The notes below the pieces were generated by a model that ran no database searches, had not been told where the DNA came from, and saw only the letters and a list, made by a program, of their open reading frames with translations. Made by a program: the position numbers and the translations under genes. From Zoogloeaceae bacterium (GTDB lineage Bacteria; Pseudomonadota; Gammaproteobacteria; Burkholderiales; Rhodocyclaceae), in the NCBI GenBank assembly GCA_031277315.1, contig JAITMP010000006.1:1-36328 (forward strand): DNA of 36,328 nt. The letters run 5' to 3'. Shown one piece after another: positions 1-8,059 of the stretch. Within the stretch, counting starts at the first letter, position 1; each line of letters starts with the position of its first letter.

Positions 1-196
1 GCGAGAGATCGCTGTCGGATTTCCACGGCGACATTTGCTGATCGACCTGATCGGCTGCCGCCGCCAATGCTATTTGCAGCGCGTGCCTGTCGAGCGACGA
101 ATCGGCGTCGAAACTGGCCGACCAGCGCGTGGCCATCGTGGGGCCATGCAGCGTGGTTCGCGTCAATTTCGATGTGTCAGAAGATGTCTTCGGCAT
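1..196 (-). CDS. apbE: FAD:protein FMN transferase ApbE (N-terminal part, runs off left edge)
   Basis: ApbE covalently attaches FMN to Thr/Ser of extracytosolic redox proteins. Only the first ~65 codons are inside the window. The frame starting at the ATG at 196 reads through the family's N-terminal hallmark, G-P-T-M-A-T-R-W, then a helical stretch and Q-M-S-P-W-K-S-D-S-D-L, which matches the 'xMSxWxxxSxL' segment of ApbE proteins. The start lies inside the last codons of the upstream reductase gene (20-nt overlap), so the two are translationally coupled. The alternative start is the Met of the P-T-M motif, which is less likely because family members have residues before it. The neighbouring DUF2271 protein carries a flavinylation-like motif and is the probable substrate. 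Catalytic residues are outside the window. Confidence 0.8.
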   Translation of the reverse strand, partial: MPKTSSDTSKLTRTTLHGPTMATRWSASFDADSSLDRHALQIALAAAADQVDQQMSPWKSDSDLS

Positions 197-2351
197 AGCG
201 TCCGTCGGCCTTGAGCCGCGCCACGCTCAGGCGCAGCGGCGCCAGAATTTCATCGAGCACCCGGGTCACGCCTTGCGACATGGCGCGGCTGCCGCAGACG
301 CGGACGATGGCGCCGCCGGACAACAACTCCCGCACATGGGTCGCGTCGCGCTGCAGCGCATCCTGCACATAGCCGCCGCCATCGGGCACGCGCGAAAAAG
401 CGGTTTTGAGGCTGCTCAGGCGGTGATCCCCGAGCCATTCCTCGATTTCCCGGCCGAAGTAGTAATCCTTGGCGGGGTCGCGTATGCCATAGAACAAGTG
501 CATGGGCGCGTGCCGCGTATTGCGGCGGATGAAGCCCGCGAGCGGCGCGACGCCGGTACCCGCGCCGATGAGCACGGCGGGTTTGCGTGTTCCGCCCAGC
601 GCAAATTCCGGATTGGGCCGGACGAAAGCTGACACCGTGTCGCCCGCTTGCAAGGTGTGCAGCCAGGTCGAACATAATCCATTGGGAAATTTGCGCACAC
701 AGATTTCGACAAAGCCGTCGCGCCAGCCGCAAGCGAGCGAGTAGTAGCGCGGCACAGGGCTTTCCGGCGGAATAATGCCGATCAAATCGCCTGCCTCGAA
801 ACGCGACAGCCCCGTCGATTGAAAGCGCAGGATGACCGAAGGTTCGCCCGCCGCGCCCGGAAATTGCTGGCGCGAAATCAGCGTCAGCACAGTCGTTGGA
901 GGAAGTCGCGGCACGTAGTTGAGCGTCAGGGATTCGTTGAGTGCTTGCGCCAGCGCCGCGCCCCAACGCGCGAACTCCTGCGGCGATTGTTGATGGATTT
1001 TTTCCAGCGGCAGCAGTTGCGGCCATCCCCGCTCACGCAAGGCTTGATCGAGCGCCTCGGCATAGCCGCAAAAAGTACCGAATTGCCGGTCGCCAAAGCC
1101 GAGCACCGTCACCGGCGTCGCGCTGATCGGCTGATTCTTGATGCGTTCAAGCGCTTTGGTCGCATGCGCCGGAGCCTGACCGTCGCCATAGGTGGCGGCC
1201 AGTATGAAAATCTGCCGCGCCGCCGCGACGGTCTGGAATTTTTCCAGACCGCCCGCGTACACGCGATGCCCGTTGCGCGTGAGTGCCTGATGCAAGGCTT
1301 GCGCAAAACCCCAGGTCACGCCGCTTTCGCTGGCGACGAAGATCAGCATATCGGCCTGGGACAAGGCGGCGTTGTCGGCAATGCGCGGCGTCTGACGGCG
1401 CGTCTGCCACCACATCAACAAGCCGGTGACCCAGAACAGGGGAATGCATGCGCCCGCAAGACCGAGCGGCACCGCCCAAAACCAGGCGCCTTCGCCGGTG
1501 TGCAACAGCGTGACCAGATCGTTCACGCGCTGTGGCATAGCGATGGGTTCCCAAGCCAGCGTCTGGCCCGAGCGGCGATCAACCCAGCCTGCGCCTTGAT
1601 CGGTTTCGACTTGCCAGACATCTTCGGGATCATCGGGTGACGGAAAGCTCAGTCTGCGCAGGTCGCCTGTTTGCAGCGAGCGCAGCAACGGCAATTGTTC
1701 CGCCCGCAAATCGGGTTGTGTGGAATCAACGGAAATCACATCCGGCTCGGTGTCGGCATCGGCGGGAATCAAACTGAACGTCACCGCGCTCATGTACAAG
1801 GCCGTGATCGAAGACAGCAGCAGCACTGCGACCACGACGCGCCCCGTGACCACGTGGATGCGTTGCAACAGTGAGCCACGCACCCGCGCCGTGAGTTGCC
1901 GCCAACCGCCGAGCCGCCGCGCTGTGAGCGTCAGCCCCGATATCGACAACAGCAGCATCGTGAGCGCGACAACCGCCGCCGCGATGCGGCCCGGATCGTC
2001 GAGCAGAAAAGAGCGATGCAGATTCTTGACCCAGCGAAACAGCGCCGAGTCTTCATAAGCGCCCAGCACATGACCATCCGCCGGATCAATGCGCGACGCG
2101 CGCGCCTGATTGCCGTCGAAGGACCAGGCCACGATGTCGCCTTCGGGCAGGCGGCGAATTTCTTCCATGCCGGGTACGTTGGCCGCAACCCGCTGCGCAA
2201 GCGTTGCGACCGGCAGATCATTCGCCGCCGGAACCGCCTGCCATGCGCTGCTTACCGGGTCGAGGGCGAGGATCGCTCCCGTGATGCCGAGCAGCAGCGC
2301 CACGGCGCCCGCCACGAGGCCGAGCCAGCGATGCAACAGACGCCAGGTCAT
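177..2351 (-). CDS. PepSY-TM / flavodoxin / FNR-type reductase fusion (724 aa)
   Basis: Predicted inner-membrane reductase that passes NADPH electrons across the membrane. The N-terminal part is a PepSY-associated membrane module: TM near 8-30, a periplasmic PepSY segment, and further TMs near 122-142, 168-192 and 290-315, with His residues at membrane edges (H7, H112, H166, H284) that could bind haem. A flavodoxin domain follows (about 334-470; Y-G-D-G at 388-391). Next is a P450-reductase-type FAD/NADP module: R-Y-Y-S-L-A at 535-540 (FAD), G-A-G-T-G-V-A-P at 596-603 (nicotinamide nucleotide) and V-C-G-S at 685-688. The architecture resembles sulfite-reductase flavoprotein fused to PepSY_TM. 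It lies 16 nt after the DUF2271 gene and overlaps apbE, so one operon is likely. Haem ligation is inferred, not seen. Confidence 0.9.
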   Translation of the reverse strand: MTWRLLHRWLGLVAGAVALLLGITGAILALDPVSSAWQAVPAANDLPVATLAQRVAANVPGMEEIRRLPEGDIVAWSFDGNQARASRIDPADGHVLGAYEDSALFRWVKNLHRSFLLDDPGRIAAAVVALTMLLLSISGLTLTARRLGGWRQLTARVRGSLLQRIHVVTGRVVVAVLLLSSITALYMSAVTFSLIPADADTEPDVISVDSTQPDLRAEQLPLLRSLQTGDLRRLSFPSPDDPEDVWQVETDQGAGWVDRRSGQTLAWEPIAMPQRVNDLVTLLHTGEGAWFWAVPLGLAGACIPLFWVTGLLMWWQTRRQTPRIADNAALSQADMLIFVASESGVTWGFAQALHQALTRNGHRVYAGGLEKFQTVAAARQIFILAATYGDGQAPAHATKALERIKNQPISATPVTVLGFGDRQFGTFCGYAEALDQALRERGWPQLLPLEKIHQQSPQEFARWGAALAQALNESLTLNYVPRLPPTTVLTLISRQQFPGAAGEPSVILRFQSTGLSRFEAGDLIGIIPPESPVPRYYSLACGWRDGFVEICVRKFPNGLCSTWLHTLQAGDTVSAFVRPNPEFALGGTRKPAVLIGAGTGVAPLAGFIRRNTRHAPMHLFYGIRDPAKDYYFGREIEEWLGDHRLSSLKTAFSRVPDGGGYVQDALQRDATHVRELLSGGAIVRVCGSRAMSQGVTRVLDEILAPLRLSVARLKADGRYAEDIF

Positions 2352-2367
2352 ATTCCGCCGTTTCCGC

Positions 2368-2850
2368 TTACTGAATCTGGTAAGTGAGCGACTGAATGTA
2401 TTGCTTGCCGGGCTGCGCCTTGCCGGCGCCGGCCTTGGTCAGCGGTACGCGGACTTCGGACGGGCTGTCGCGCATTTTTTCGACCGCCGCGTCGATGCGG
2501 ATTTCATAACCCGCGTCGATGAGCGCGTCGGCCAGATCGGCGGTGACATTGAGCGTGCGGCCCGCGCCAACGCTGGCGCCGGTCACGCCGTTGAGACGCT
2601 TGGCGTCATTGGCCGACAGCCGGTTCCAGTCGGCCAGATGCTTGTAATACTTGGCTTTGCCGCCGGCGACCCAGAGCGTGCTGACGTATTCGCCTTTGGC
2701 GTTGGTGAGATAGACCGCCAGATACGCGCCGTTGCCGCTGTAGTTGTTGAGCGTGGCCGCCAGTGTCACCGGGCGGCTGTGCGCGAGCGTGGGCAGCGCC
2801 AGCGCGCAGGCAGCGGCAGTGGCGGCGACCAGGGGTTTGAATTTGAACAT
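2368..2850 (-). CDS. DUF2271 periplasmic protein, probable flavinylation substrate (160 aa)
   Basis: Sec signal peptide (K-F-K-P then an Ala/Leu-rich core, cleavage near A-H-S) followed by a DUF2271-like domain: Y-L-A-V-Y-L-T-N-A-K-G-E-Y-V near 43-56, and an aromatic/basic segment around 65-80. Residues 87-93 read N-G-V-T-G-A-S, which fits the D/N-x-x-T-G-A-S/T consensus modified by ApbE; T90 would be the FMN-bearing residue. apbE lies in the same operon two genes downstream. Role inferred: periplasmic flavoprotein accepting electrons from the PepSY-TM reductase. The start codon is preceded by an AAGGAG-type site. The final electron acceptor cannot be read from the sequence. Confidence 0.8.
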   Translation of the reverse strand: MFKFKPLVAATAAACALALPTLAHSRPVTLAATLNNYSGNGAYLAVYLTNAKGEYVSTLWVAGGKAKYYKHLADWNRLSANDAKRLNGVTGASVGAGRTLNVTADLADALIDAGYEIRIDAAVEKMRDSPSEVRVPLTKAGAGKAQPGKQYIQSLTYQIQ

Positions 2851-2889
2851 GGTGATTTTCTCCTTAATGCAGTGATATTCGGTTTGCGT

Positions 2890-3255
2890 TTATTTCGTTG
2901 CGGCGCTGGAAGCCGGGGCCACATCCGGCGCGGGCGTTGCCTTGCCACGCTTGTCATGGGGGCTGCGCTCTTGATCGTCGCGTTGCTTCATCTTCAGCAC
3001 ATTCAAGGTTTCGGGATCGAGCTTGGCCTTGAAAGCGCGGCCTTGGGCGTCGCGCCCGCGAATTTCATAGCAACCGTCGTCAATCTTGAGACGCTGCACC
3101 TGCCAGCCCTGACGCGCCGCATATTGCAGCACCGCGTCGCGCGACTGCCAACGCTGCACGGGCACGTCGCAGTCCTTGCCCGCCAACGCCGGCGCGGCGG
3201 CGAGCGCGAGGCACAGGGTTGCAAGGGGGAGTTGGCGTTTCATAATGGCGCGCAT
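2890..3255 (-). CDS. Small periplasmic PepSY-domain protein (121 aa)
   Basis: First gene of the leftward flavin operon. The start at 3255 is preferred over a longer in-frame start at 3321 because AAGGAGA sits just upstream of the ATG and a signal peptide (M-K-R-Q-L, Leu/Ala core, A-L-A-G) follows at once. The mature part is one PepSY-like unit with pattern Q-G-W-x-V-x-x-L-K-I-D-D-G-C-Y-E-I and R-A-F-K-A-K-L-D-P-E-T-L. Two Cys residues (in C-D-V and D-G-C-Y) may form a disulfide. The C-terminal ~30 residues are charged and Ala/Pro-rich, probably disordered. PepSY proteins often modulate partner enzymes; here the partner is probably the membrane reductase. Confidence 0.75.
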   Translation of the reverse strand: MRAIMKRQLPLATLCLALAAAPALAGKDCDVPVQRWQSRDAVLQYAARQGWQVQRLKIDDGCYEIRGRDAQGRAFKAKLDPETLNVLKMKQRDDQERSPHDKRGKATPAPDVAPASSAATK

Positions 3256-3298
3256 GTGAGTCTCCTTTGGTGCTTTGGTGCTGTGGTGAGCTGCATTA

Positions 3299-3363
3299 TG
3301 ACAACAGCGACACGTTGTCACTCCATGCAGTTTCCTCGTAAAACATTAAAATAATATTAATGT
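3299..3363 (-). promoter_or_regulatory. Putative operator/promoter region of the flavin operon
   Basis: Two perfect 7-bp inverted repeats lie upstream of the PepSY start: TGACAAC/GTTGTCA at 3299-3320 (8-nt loop) and ACATTAA/TTAATGT at 3343-3363 (7-nt loop, very AT-rich). On the minus strand GTGACA is followed after 17 nt by TAATGC, a weak sigma70-like match. The arrangement suits a dimeric regulator, but no regulator gene is in view, so this is inference. Confidence 0.35.
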
Positions 3364-3413
3364 CGAGCAGCGCCGCCAAACCCGCGAATATGATAATTAA
3401 CTGCGGCTTTGAA

Positions 3414-3439
3414 CCTGCAGTTTTGGCCCTGCAGTTTTG
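3414..3439. repeat. 12-bp tandem direct repeat
   Basis: CCTGCAGTTTTG occurs at 3414-3425 and again at 3428-3439, in the gap between the FeoB stop and the PepSY promoter region. It could be a regulator site or a chance duplication. It has no U-tract hairpin to suggest a terminator. Confidence 0.4.
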
Positions 3440-3465
3440 ACTCTATCCAGCGGGAAAGATGATCG

Positions 3466-5502
3466 TCAGAGCGCGTTGATCGCGCCGAGCGCGCCGCGCA
3501 CGAAGCCCGCCGCCAGCAGCGCGATGCCGACTGACAAGGCGACGGAGAGCAGGGCGTCCCTGCGGCCCACGGCCCTGAGCATGACGGCGAAGGTGGATAC
3601 GCAGGGCACGTAGAAGGTGATGAAAATGAGGAAGGTGGCAATCTGCACCCAGTCGAGCAGGGGCACGATGTCCTGCGTGCCGAGCGCCTGATAAATCATC
3701 AGCAGCGAAAGCTCCTTGCGCAGCACGCCGAACAGGATGGGCACGCCAAGCACGATGGGCAGACCGAGCCACCAGCCAGTCACCGGCGTCAGCGCGACGT
3801 TGATGAAGGCGTCGGCGCCCCAGTAGTGGAGCAGGGCGAGGATGATGCTGCCGATGATCAGGAGCGGCGTGACGATGGTGACGATATCGCGGGTGCGTTC
3901 CCCGGTTTTGCGCAGCATGCTTGACCAGACCGGCAGCGCGTAGGGCGGAATTTCCTGAATCATGCCGTGGGCGGTGGCTTTCGCGAAACGGGTGGACAGC
4001 AGCTTGCCCAGCGCGGCGATGAGCAGCAGGGTGAGCGCGAAGATGCCGAACACGCCGAAGCCGCCGAGGTATTTGCCGCCCAGGGCGAGGATGATGGCCG
4101 AGCGGGCGGAGCAGGGCACGAAGGCGATCAGCCAGGTGGCGATGACGCGGTCGCGCCCCGAGGTGATGGCTGCCGCCGCCGAGATGGCCGGCACGTTGCA
4201 GCCGAGGCCGACGAGAAAAGGCACGGCGATGCCGCCATGCAGGCCGATGTGGTGAAAGCCGCGATCGACGACGAAGGCGACGCGATGCATGATGCCGGAT
4301 TCTTCCAGCGCCACCAGCAGCAGCACGAGCGGAATCATGTAAGGCACAACGATGCCGATGAGTCCGATCAGGCCGTCCGCCACCGCCTTGGCGACGATGC
4401 CGACAGCCGAAACGGGCTGCCACTGATCGCTCCACGCAACCAGCTTCGCCGACGTCATCGCGTCAAGAAAAGTGCTGACTTCAAAGGTGAAGAACAACAC
4501 CAGCGCGAACACGGCGAGCGTGCCGATCAACCCCCAGCGCGGATGCAAAAACAATTCGTCCAGCCAGCGCTGCCAGCCTTTTTCCTCCAGCCCGATGGGG
4601 CTGCTGACGCTCTCGAAGAGCAGCGCGGCGCGGTGATGGCGATCGGCGTGGATTTCCTCCGACAGGCTGCGCGGCAAGCCGCGTTCCGCCGCCGCGCGCG
4701 CGCTGGTCACCGCCGGCAGCAGCGCGGGGAAATGGCAAGTCAATTCATTCAGAAAATAGTCGTCGTTCTCGGCCAGTTGATAAAGCAGCAGCGGATGGGG
4801 AACCTGAAACGCCTCGGTCACTTCGGGGCGGGAAATCGTCGCGCTCAATTCGCGCAGGCTGTCGATGAGGTGAGGGTTGACCGGCTGCGGCAGCGGACAC
4901 AAACGCTCGCGCGCCGCTTGCACGGCGGCGGCGAACAGCGCATGGATGCCCTTGCCCATGTGCGCGACGGTGGGGATCACCGGTATGCCGAGTTTTTTCG
5001 AGAGCGTTTGCGTGTTGATGAAAATGCCCTTGGCGCTGGCTTCGTCCATGCGGTTGAGCGCGATGACCATGGGCCGGCCCAGCAGCGAAAGTTCCAGCGT
5101 CAGTTCGAGATCGCGTTCGAGCATGGTCGCGTCCACCACCTGAATCAGCACGTCGGGCGCGGAAAACGCGGCGGCGGGCTGCTCCGATTCGTGGCGGGCG
5201 ATGGCCGGCCAGCGGTCGCCCCAGAGCAGATACATCAATACGACGCGGTCATGCTCGCGCAGGTGGTGCAGGGTTTCGATGCCGGGCAGATCGACCAGCG
5301 AAATCTGGTCAAGCCCGACATCGACCAGACATTCCTTGTACGCGGCGCCGACGCCGGCGAGACGCTCATGCTGAACGGAAGGGCTGGCGGCGGCCTGAAA
5401 GATGCTGCCCTTGCCGGTGCGGCGGCGGCCAACGAGGGCAACCCGTGGCCGGCGCGCGCCGCGCAACAGCGGGCCGCGAAGAGGAATGGTGGCAGTCTGC
5501 AT
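3466..5502 (-). CDS. feoB: FeoB-like GTPase/ferrous-iron transporter (678 aa)
   Basis: Fe(II) uptake protein of the inner membrane: N-terminal cytosolic G domain followed by a polytopic core with two Gate-type repeats. Visible G motifs: G1 as G-R-R-R-T-G-K-G-S (25-33), G3 D-L-P-G (71-74), G4 N-R-M-D (150-153). The membrane part contains F-L-V-G-L-G-C-N-V-P-A and F-V-P-C-S-A-R, typical of the first gate, and F-Y-V-P-C-V-S-T in the second. The length is shorter than usual FeoB (about 750-770). G1 is unusual: the Ser/Thr expected right after the P-loop Lys is Gly, with Ser one place later, so nucleotide/Mg binding may be altered. No feoA or feoC is beside it. It starts 42 nt after the MidA-like gene on the same strand. 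Substrate inferred from family; Mn or another divalent metal is possible. Confidence 0.8.
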   Translation of the reverse strand: MQTATIPLRGPLLRGARRPRVALVGRRRTGKGSIFQAAASPSVQHERLAGVGAAYKECLVDVGLDQISLVDLPGIETLHHLREHDRVVLMYLLWGDRWPAIARHESEQPAAAFSAPDVLIQVVDATMLERDLELTLELSLLGRPMVIALNRMDEASAKGIFINTQTLSKKLGIPVIPTVAHMGKGIHALFAAAVQAARERLCPLPQPVNPHLIDSLRELSATISRPEVTEAFQVPHPLLLYQLAENDDYFLNELTCHFPALLPAVTSARAAAERGLPRSLSEEIHADRHHRAALLFESVSSPIGLEEKGWQRWLDELFLHPRWGLIGTLAVFALVLFFTFEVSTFLDAMTSAKLVAWSDQWQPVSAVGIVAKAVADGLIGLIGIVVPYMIPLVLLLVALEESGIMHRVAFVVDRGFHHIGLHGGIAVPFLVGLGCNVPAISAAAAITSGRDRVIATWLIAFVPCSARSAIILALGGKYLGGFGVFGIFALTLLLIAALGKLLSTRFAKATAHGMIQEIPPYALPVWSSMLRKTGERTRDIVTIVTPLLIIGSIILALLHYWGADAFINVALTPVTGWWLGLPIVLGVPILFGVLRKELSLLMIYQALGTQDIVPLLDWVQIATFLIFITFYVPCVSTFAVMLRAVGRRDALLSVALSVGIALLAAGFVRGALGAINAL

Positions 5503-5544
5503 GGGATGCTTCGATTCTATCAGAGCCTGTTCATGGTCTTTTCG

Positions 5545-6699
5545 TCACAGCGCATGGCTGCGGTCGCCCTGCGCGAATCCGGGCAAAGGTTCTTCGATTC
5601 CCTTTCCCAATAACAACACCTTGAACAGTTCGCCCATCTCGGCCGGACTGATAAGTTTCTGCGCGCCGGCGGCGAGAGTAGCGTAAGCAACATCAGCAGC
5701 CGCATCGGCCCGGCGCGCTTCGAGCAGTTGCGCCAAACCGCAATTGAGAAGAAACGCGCCCTGACTGGCGTAACCGAGCACGTCCAGACCGGCTTCGTAG
5801 CCGGCCTCGGCGATGGCGGTGAAGTCGACGTGGGCGGTGAGATCGTTCAGCCCCGGCAGCCAGAACGGATCGCCGTGGGCGTGATGGCGGTAATGGCACA
5901 TCAGCGTGCCTTCGCCGCGCTGCGGATGGTAATACTCCCGCTGCGGAAAGCCGTAGTCGATCAGCAGCAGCGCGCCCCGGCGCAAAATGCGGCCCCACTC
6001 GGCAACCCAGGCGCGGGCGGCGAGGCCGATTTCCGAGACATAGGGCGGCGAGACGAAAGACAGCGCCTGCGCCGCAGCCAGCAAGCCGCCCGTTGCGGGC
6101 CGCTCCGCCCAGGCAAAGCCGTTTTCAGCCAAGGTCACGCCGCGTTCATGAATGCCGTCCTCGCGCCAGACGGCGAGATCCACCGGCAGCGCGTCAAGCA
6201 ATTCGTTGGCGAGCACAACGCCGCTGAAATTTTCCGGCAGCGCGTCGAGCCAAACGACGCGCGCTGCCAGATGCGGCGCGGCGCGGGCAAGGGTTGCTTG
6301 CTGCCGCGCGCGCAATTCGCCGGAGAGTTCGAGAATTTCGTAACGCTCGGGCAACGCCCCGCGCCGTTCGAACGCGTGCAGCAAATCAAACGCGAGGATG
6401 CCACTGCCGGCGCCGGCTTCGAGCAGGCGCGGCGCGCTGGCCGCCATGAGCGGCGCGATCTGGGCCGCCAGCGCCTCGGCGAAAAGGGGCGAGAGTTCAG
6501 GCGCGGTGACGAAATCACCGGCGGCGCCGAATTTGCGCGCGCCGCCGCCGTAGTAACCGAGGCCGGGCGTGTAGAGCGCCAGCGCCATGTAGCGCGAGAA
6601 AGGAATCCAGCCGCCGGCTTGGCGGATTTCATCCGCGATGCGTCCGGCCAGCAAGGCGCTGGCGGCGGCGGCATCGGCATCGGGCGCGGGCATCGGCAT
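5545..6699 (-). CDS. MidA/NDUFAF7-family SAM-dependent methyltransferase (384 aa)
   Basis: DUF185-type class I methyltransferase, related to mitochondrial NDUFAF7, which methylates an arginine of a complex I subunit. Seen: N-terminal G-W-I-P-F-S-R-Y-M-A-L-A-L-Y-T-P-G-L-G-Y-Y, then G-D-F-V-T-A-P-E-L-S, the glycine-rich SAM motif L-L-E-A-G-A-G-S-G-I-L, and V-L-A-N-E-L-L-D-A-L-P-V, all characteristic of the family. The ATG at 6699 (M-P-M-P) is chosen because the upstream extension to 6765 runs into the divergent intergenic region. The target in this organism is not shown. It is divergent from the pteridine reductase-like gene and upstream of the FeoB-like gene. Confidence 0.85.
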   Translation of the reverse strand: MPMPAPDADAAAASALLAGRIADEIRQAGGWIPFSRYMALALYTPGLGYYGGGARKFGAAGDFVTAPELSPLFAEALAAQIAPLMAASAPRLLEAGAGSGILAFDLLHAFERRGALPERYEILELSGELRARQQATLARAAPHLAARVVWLDALPENFSGVVLANELLDALPVDLAVWREDGIHERGVTLAENGFAWAERPATGGLLAAAQALSFVSPPYVSEIGLAARAWVAEWGRILRRGALLLIDYGFPQREYYHPQRGEGTLMCHYRHHAHGDPFWLPGLNDLTAHVDFTAIAEAGYEAGLDVLGYASQGAFLLNCGLAQLLEARRADAAADVAYATLAAGAQKLISPAEMGELFKVLLLGKGIEEPLPGFAQGDRSHAL

Positions 6700-6856
6700 G
6701 GCGGGGCCGACTGTGCCCGATTCCGTTAAAATCCGCAATTCCAAAACCGTATTCAAGCCGCCCACGCATGAACAAATTCAGCCAGGCATCTCCGCCACAA
6801 CCTTCGCATGGATTGCGCGAAGGGCCGCGGTCATTTCTTTCAGCGCGGGAAAGCGC

Positions 6857-7645
6857 GTGAGCGAGACGCCCTGGGTTCTGGTGACAGGCGGCGCTAGGCG
6901 GCTTGGCCGGGAATTGTGTCTGGCTTTCGCGCAATCCGGTTGGCATGTGCTGTGTCATTACTGGCAATCCGGCGCGCAGGCGCTCGAAACGCAGGCCGCC
7001 GTGCTCGCCCTCGGCAAAAAATGTGTTCTGATCCGTCAGGATTTGGCGTCTGCCGACGCCGCTGAAGTCTTGTTCGATGCCTGCCTGAAGGAAACCGGCG
7101 CCTTGCCGAAATGCGTCGTCAACAACGCTTCGGTCTTTGAAGCCGACGATGCGTTGACGGCCAGCGCCGAACATCTGCTCGCGCACTTGCAAACCAATAC
7201 CGTCACGCCGCTTCTGCTCGGCAATCATCTGGCAAGGCAATTGCGGGAGCGACCCGCCGCCGCCGGCGCGCATTGCGTGATTCATGTGCTGGATCAGAAA
7301 GTGCACAACCTGAATGCGGATTATTTTTCCTACACCGTCAGCAAGCTGGCGCTCGAACGCGGCGTCGCCTTGCAGGCCCAGGCGCTCGCGCCGCTGGTGC
7401 GCGTCTGCGGCTTGTCGCCCGGATTGATCTACCCGAGCGGGCCGCAAACACAGGAGAATTTCGTGCAGGCCAGCCAGGTCAATCTTCTGCGGCGGCGCAT
7501 CGTTCCCGCCGACGTTGCCCGCGCCGCCGTGTTCGTGGCCGAAAACGGCAGCATGACCGGCTGCACGCTGCAAGTGGACAATGGACAGCATCTCGTCGCG
7601 CTGGATCGGGATGTCATGTTCAGCGTCTCCGGGAAAGGCGCATGA
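6857..7645 (+). CDS. folM: Short-chain dehydrogenase, probable pteridine/dihydrofolate reductase (262 aa)
   Basis: SDR with Rossmann motif T-G-G-A-R-R-L-G (10-17) and catalytic Y-x-x-x-K at Y159/K163 (Y-T-V-S-K). The T-G-x-x-R-R-[IL]-G form is typical of FolM/PTR1-like pteridine reductases, which favour NADPH through the two Arg. The GTG start at 6857 has GGGAAAG upstream. The frame is open back to 6638, but that part overlaps the divergent methyltransferase and lacks SDR features. The stop overlaps the folB start (ATGA), so coupled translation with a folate-pathway enzyme supports a pterin substrate. The symbol is a family-level inference; a generic SDR is the alternative. Confidence 0.75.
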   Translation: MSETPWVLVTGGARRLGRELCLAFAQSGWHVLCHYWQSGAQALETQAAVLALGKKCVLIRQDLASADAAEVLFDACLKETGALPKCVVNNASVFEADDALTASAEHLLAHLQTNTVTPLLLGNHLARQLRERPAAAGAHCVIHVLDQKVHNLNADYFSYTVSKLALERGVALQAQALAPLVRVCGLSPGLIYPSGPQTQENFVQASQVNLLRRRIVPADVARAAVFVAENGSMTGCTLQVDNGQHLVALDRDVMFSVSGKGA

Positions 7646-8055
7646 GCGCCGCGCTGCTTGCCTTCGGCGCGCTCGATGCGCGGCTGGCGACCGATTGCCG
7701 CCTGTTGAGCCTGCGCCGATATGAATTGCCGGTGCGCGTCGGCGTGCATGATTTCGAGCGCCAGGCGCCGCAGCGCATGTGGTTCGATGTCGATCTGTGC
7801 GTCCCGCTCGCGCATGCGCCCGCCGACAGCGACGATATCACGCGCACGCTGGATTACGATTTCGTGCGGGAACTGATCCGCCAGATCGCTGGCCAGACCC
7901 ATCACGCGCTGCAGGAAACCTTGTGCGACACGATTCTGGCGCGGCTCATGGCGCACCCTCACATTCAGGCGGCGCGGGTGCGCACCGGCAAGCCCGACGT
8001 GTATCCCGATTGCGAATCCGTCGGCATTGAGCGCGTCGGCCTCAAGCCCTGGTGA
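7642..8055 (+). CDS. folB: Dihydroneopterin aldolase (137 aa)
   Basis: Folate-biosynthesis enzyme cleaving 7,8-dihydroneopterin to hydroxymethyl-dihydropterin and glycolaldehyde. The FolB pattern is seen: [12 protein letters not shown], then D-V-D-L, the segment [17 protein letters not shown] and the C-terminal [19 protein letters not shown]. The ATG at 7642 overlaps the preceding stop and is far better than longer in-frame starts, whose translation lacks family similarity. A ~20-residue N-terminal extension precedes the core. ttcA follows after 4 nt. Confidence 0.9.
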   Translation: MSAALLAFGALDARLATDCRLLSLRRYELPVRVGVHDFERQAPQRMWFDVDLCVPLAHAPADSDDITRTLDYDFVRELIRQIAGQTHHALQETLCDTILARLMAHPHIQAARVRTGKPDVYPDCESVGIERVGLKPW

Positions 8056-8059
8056 CGCA

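Noticed and set aside
3967-5613. 548-codon open frame on + strand
   Set aside because: Antisense to the FeoB-like gene; Arg/Gln/His-rich composition typical of GC-rich shadow frames, no motif.
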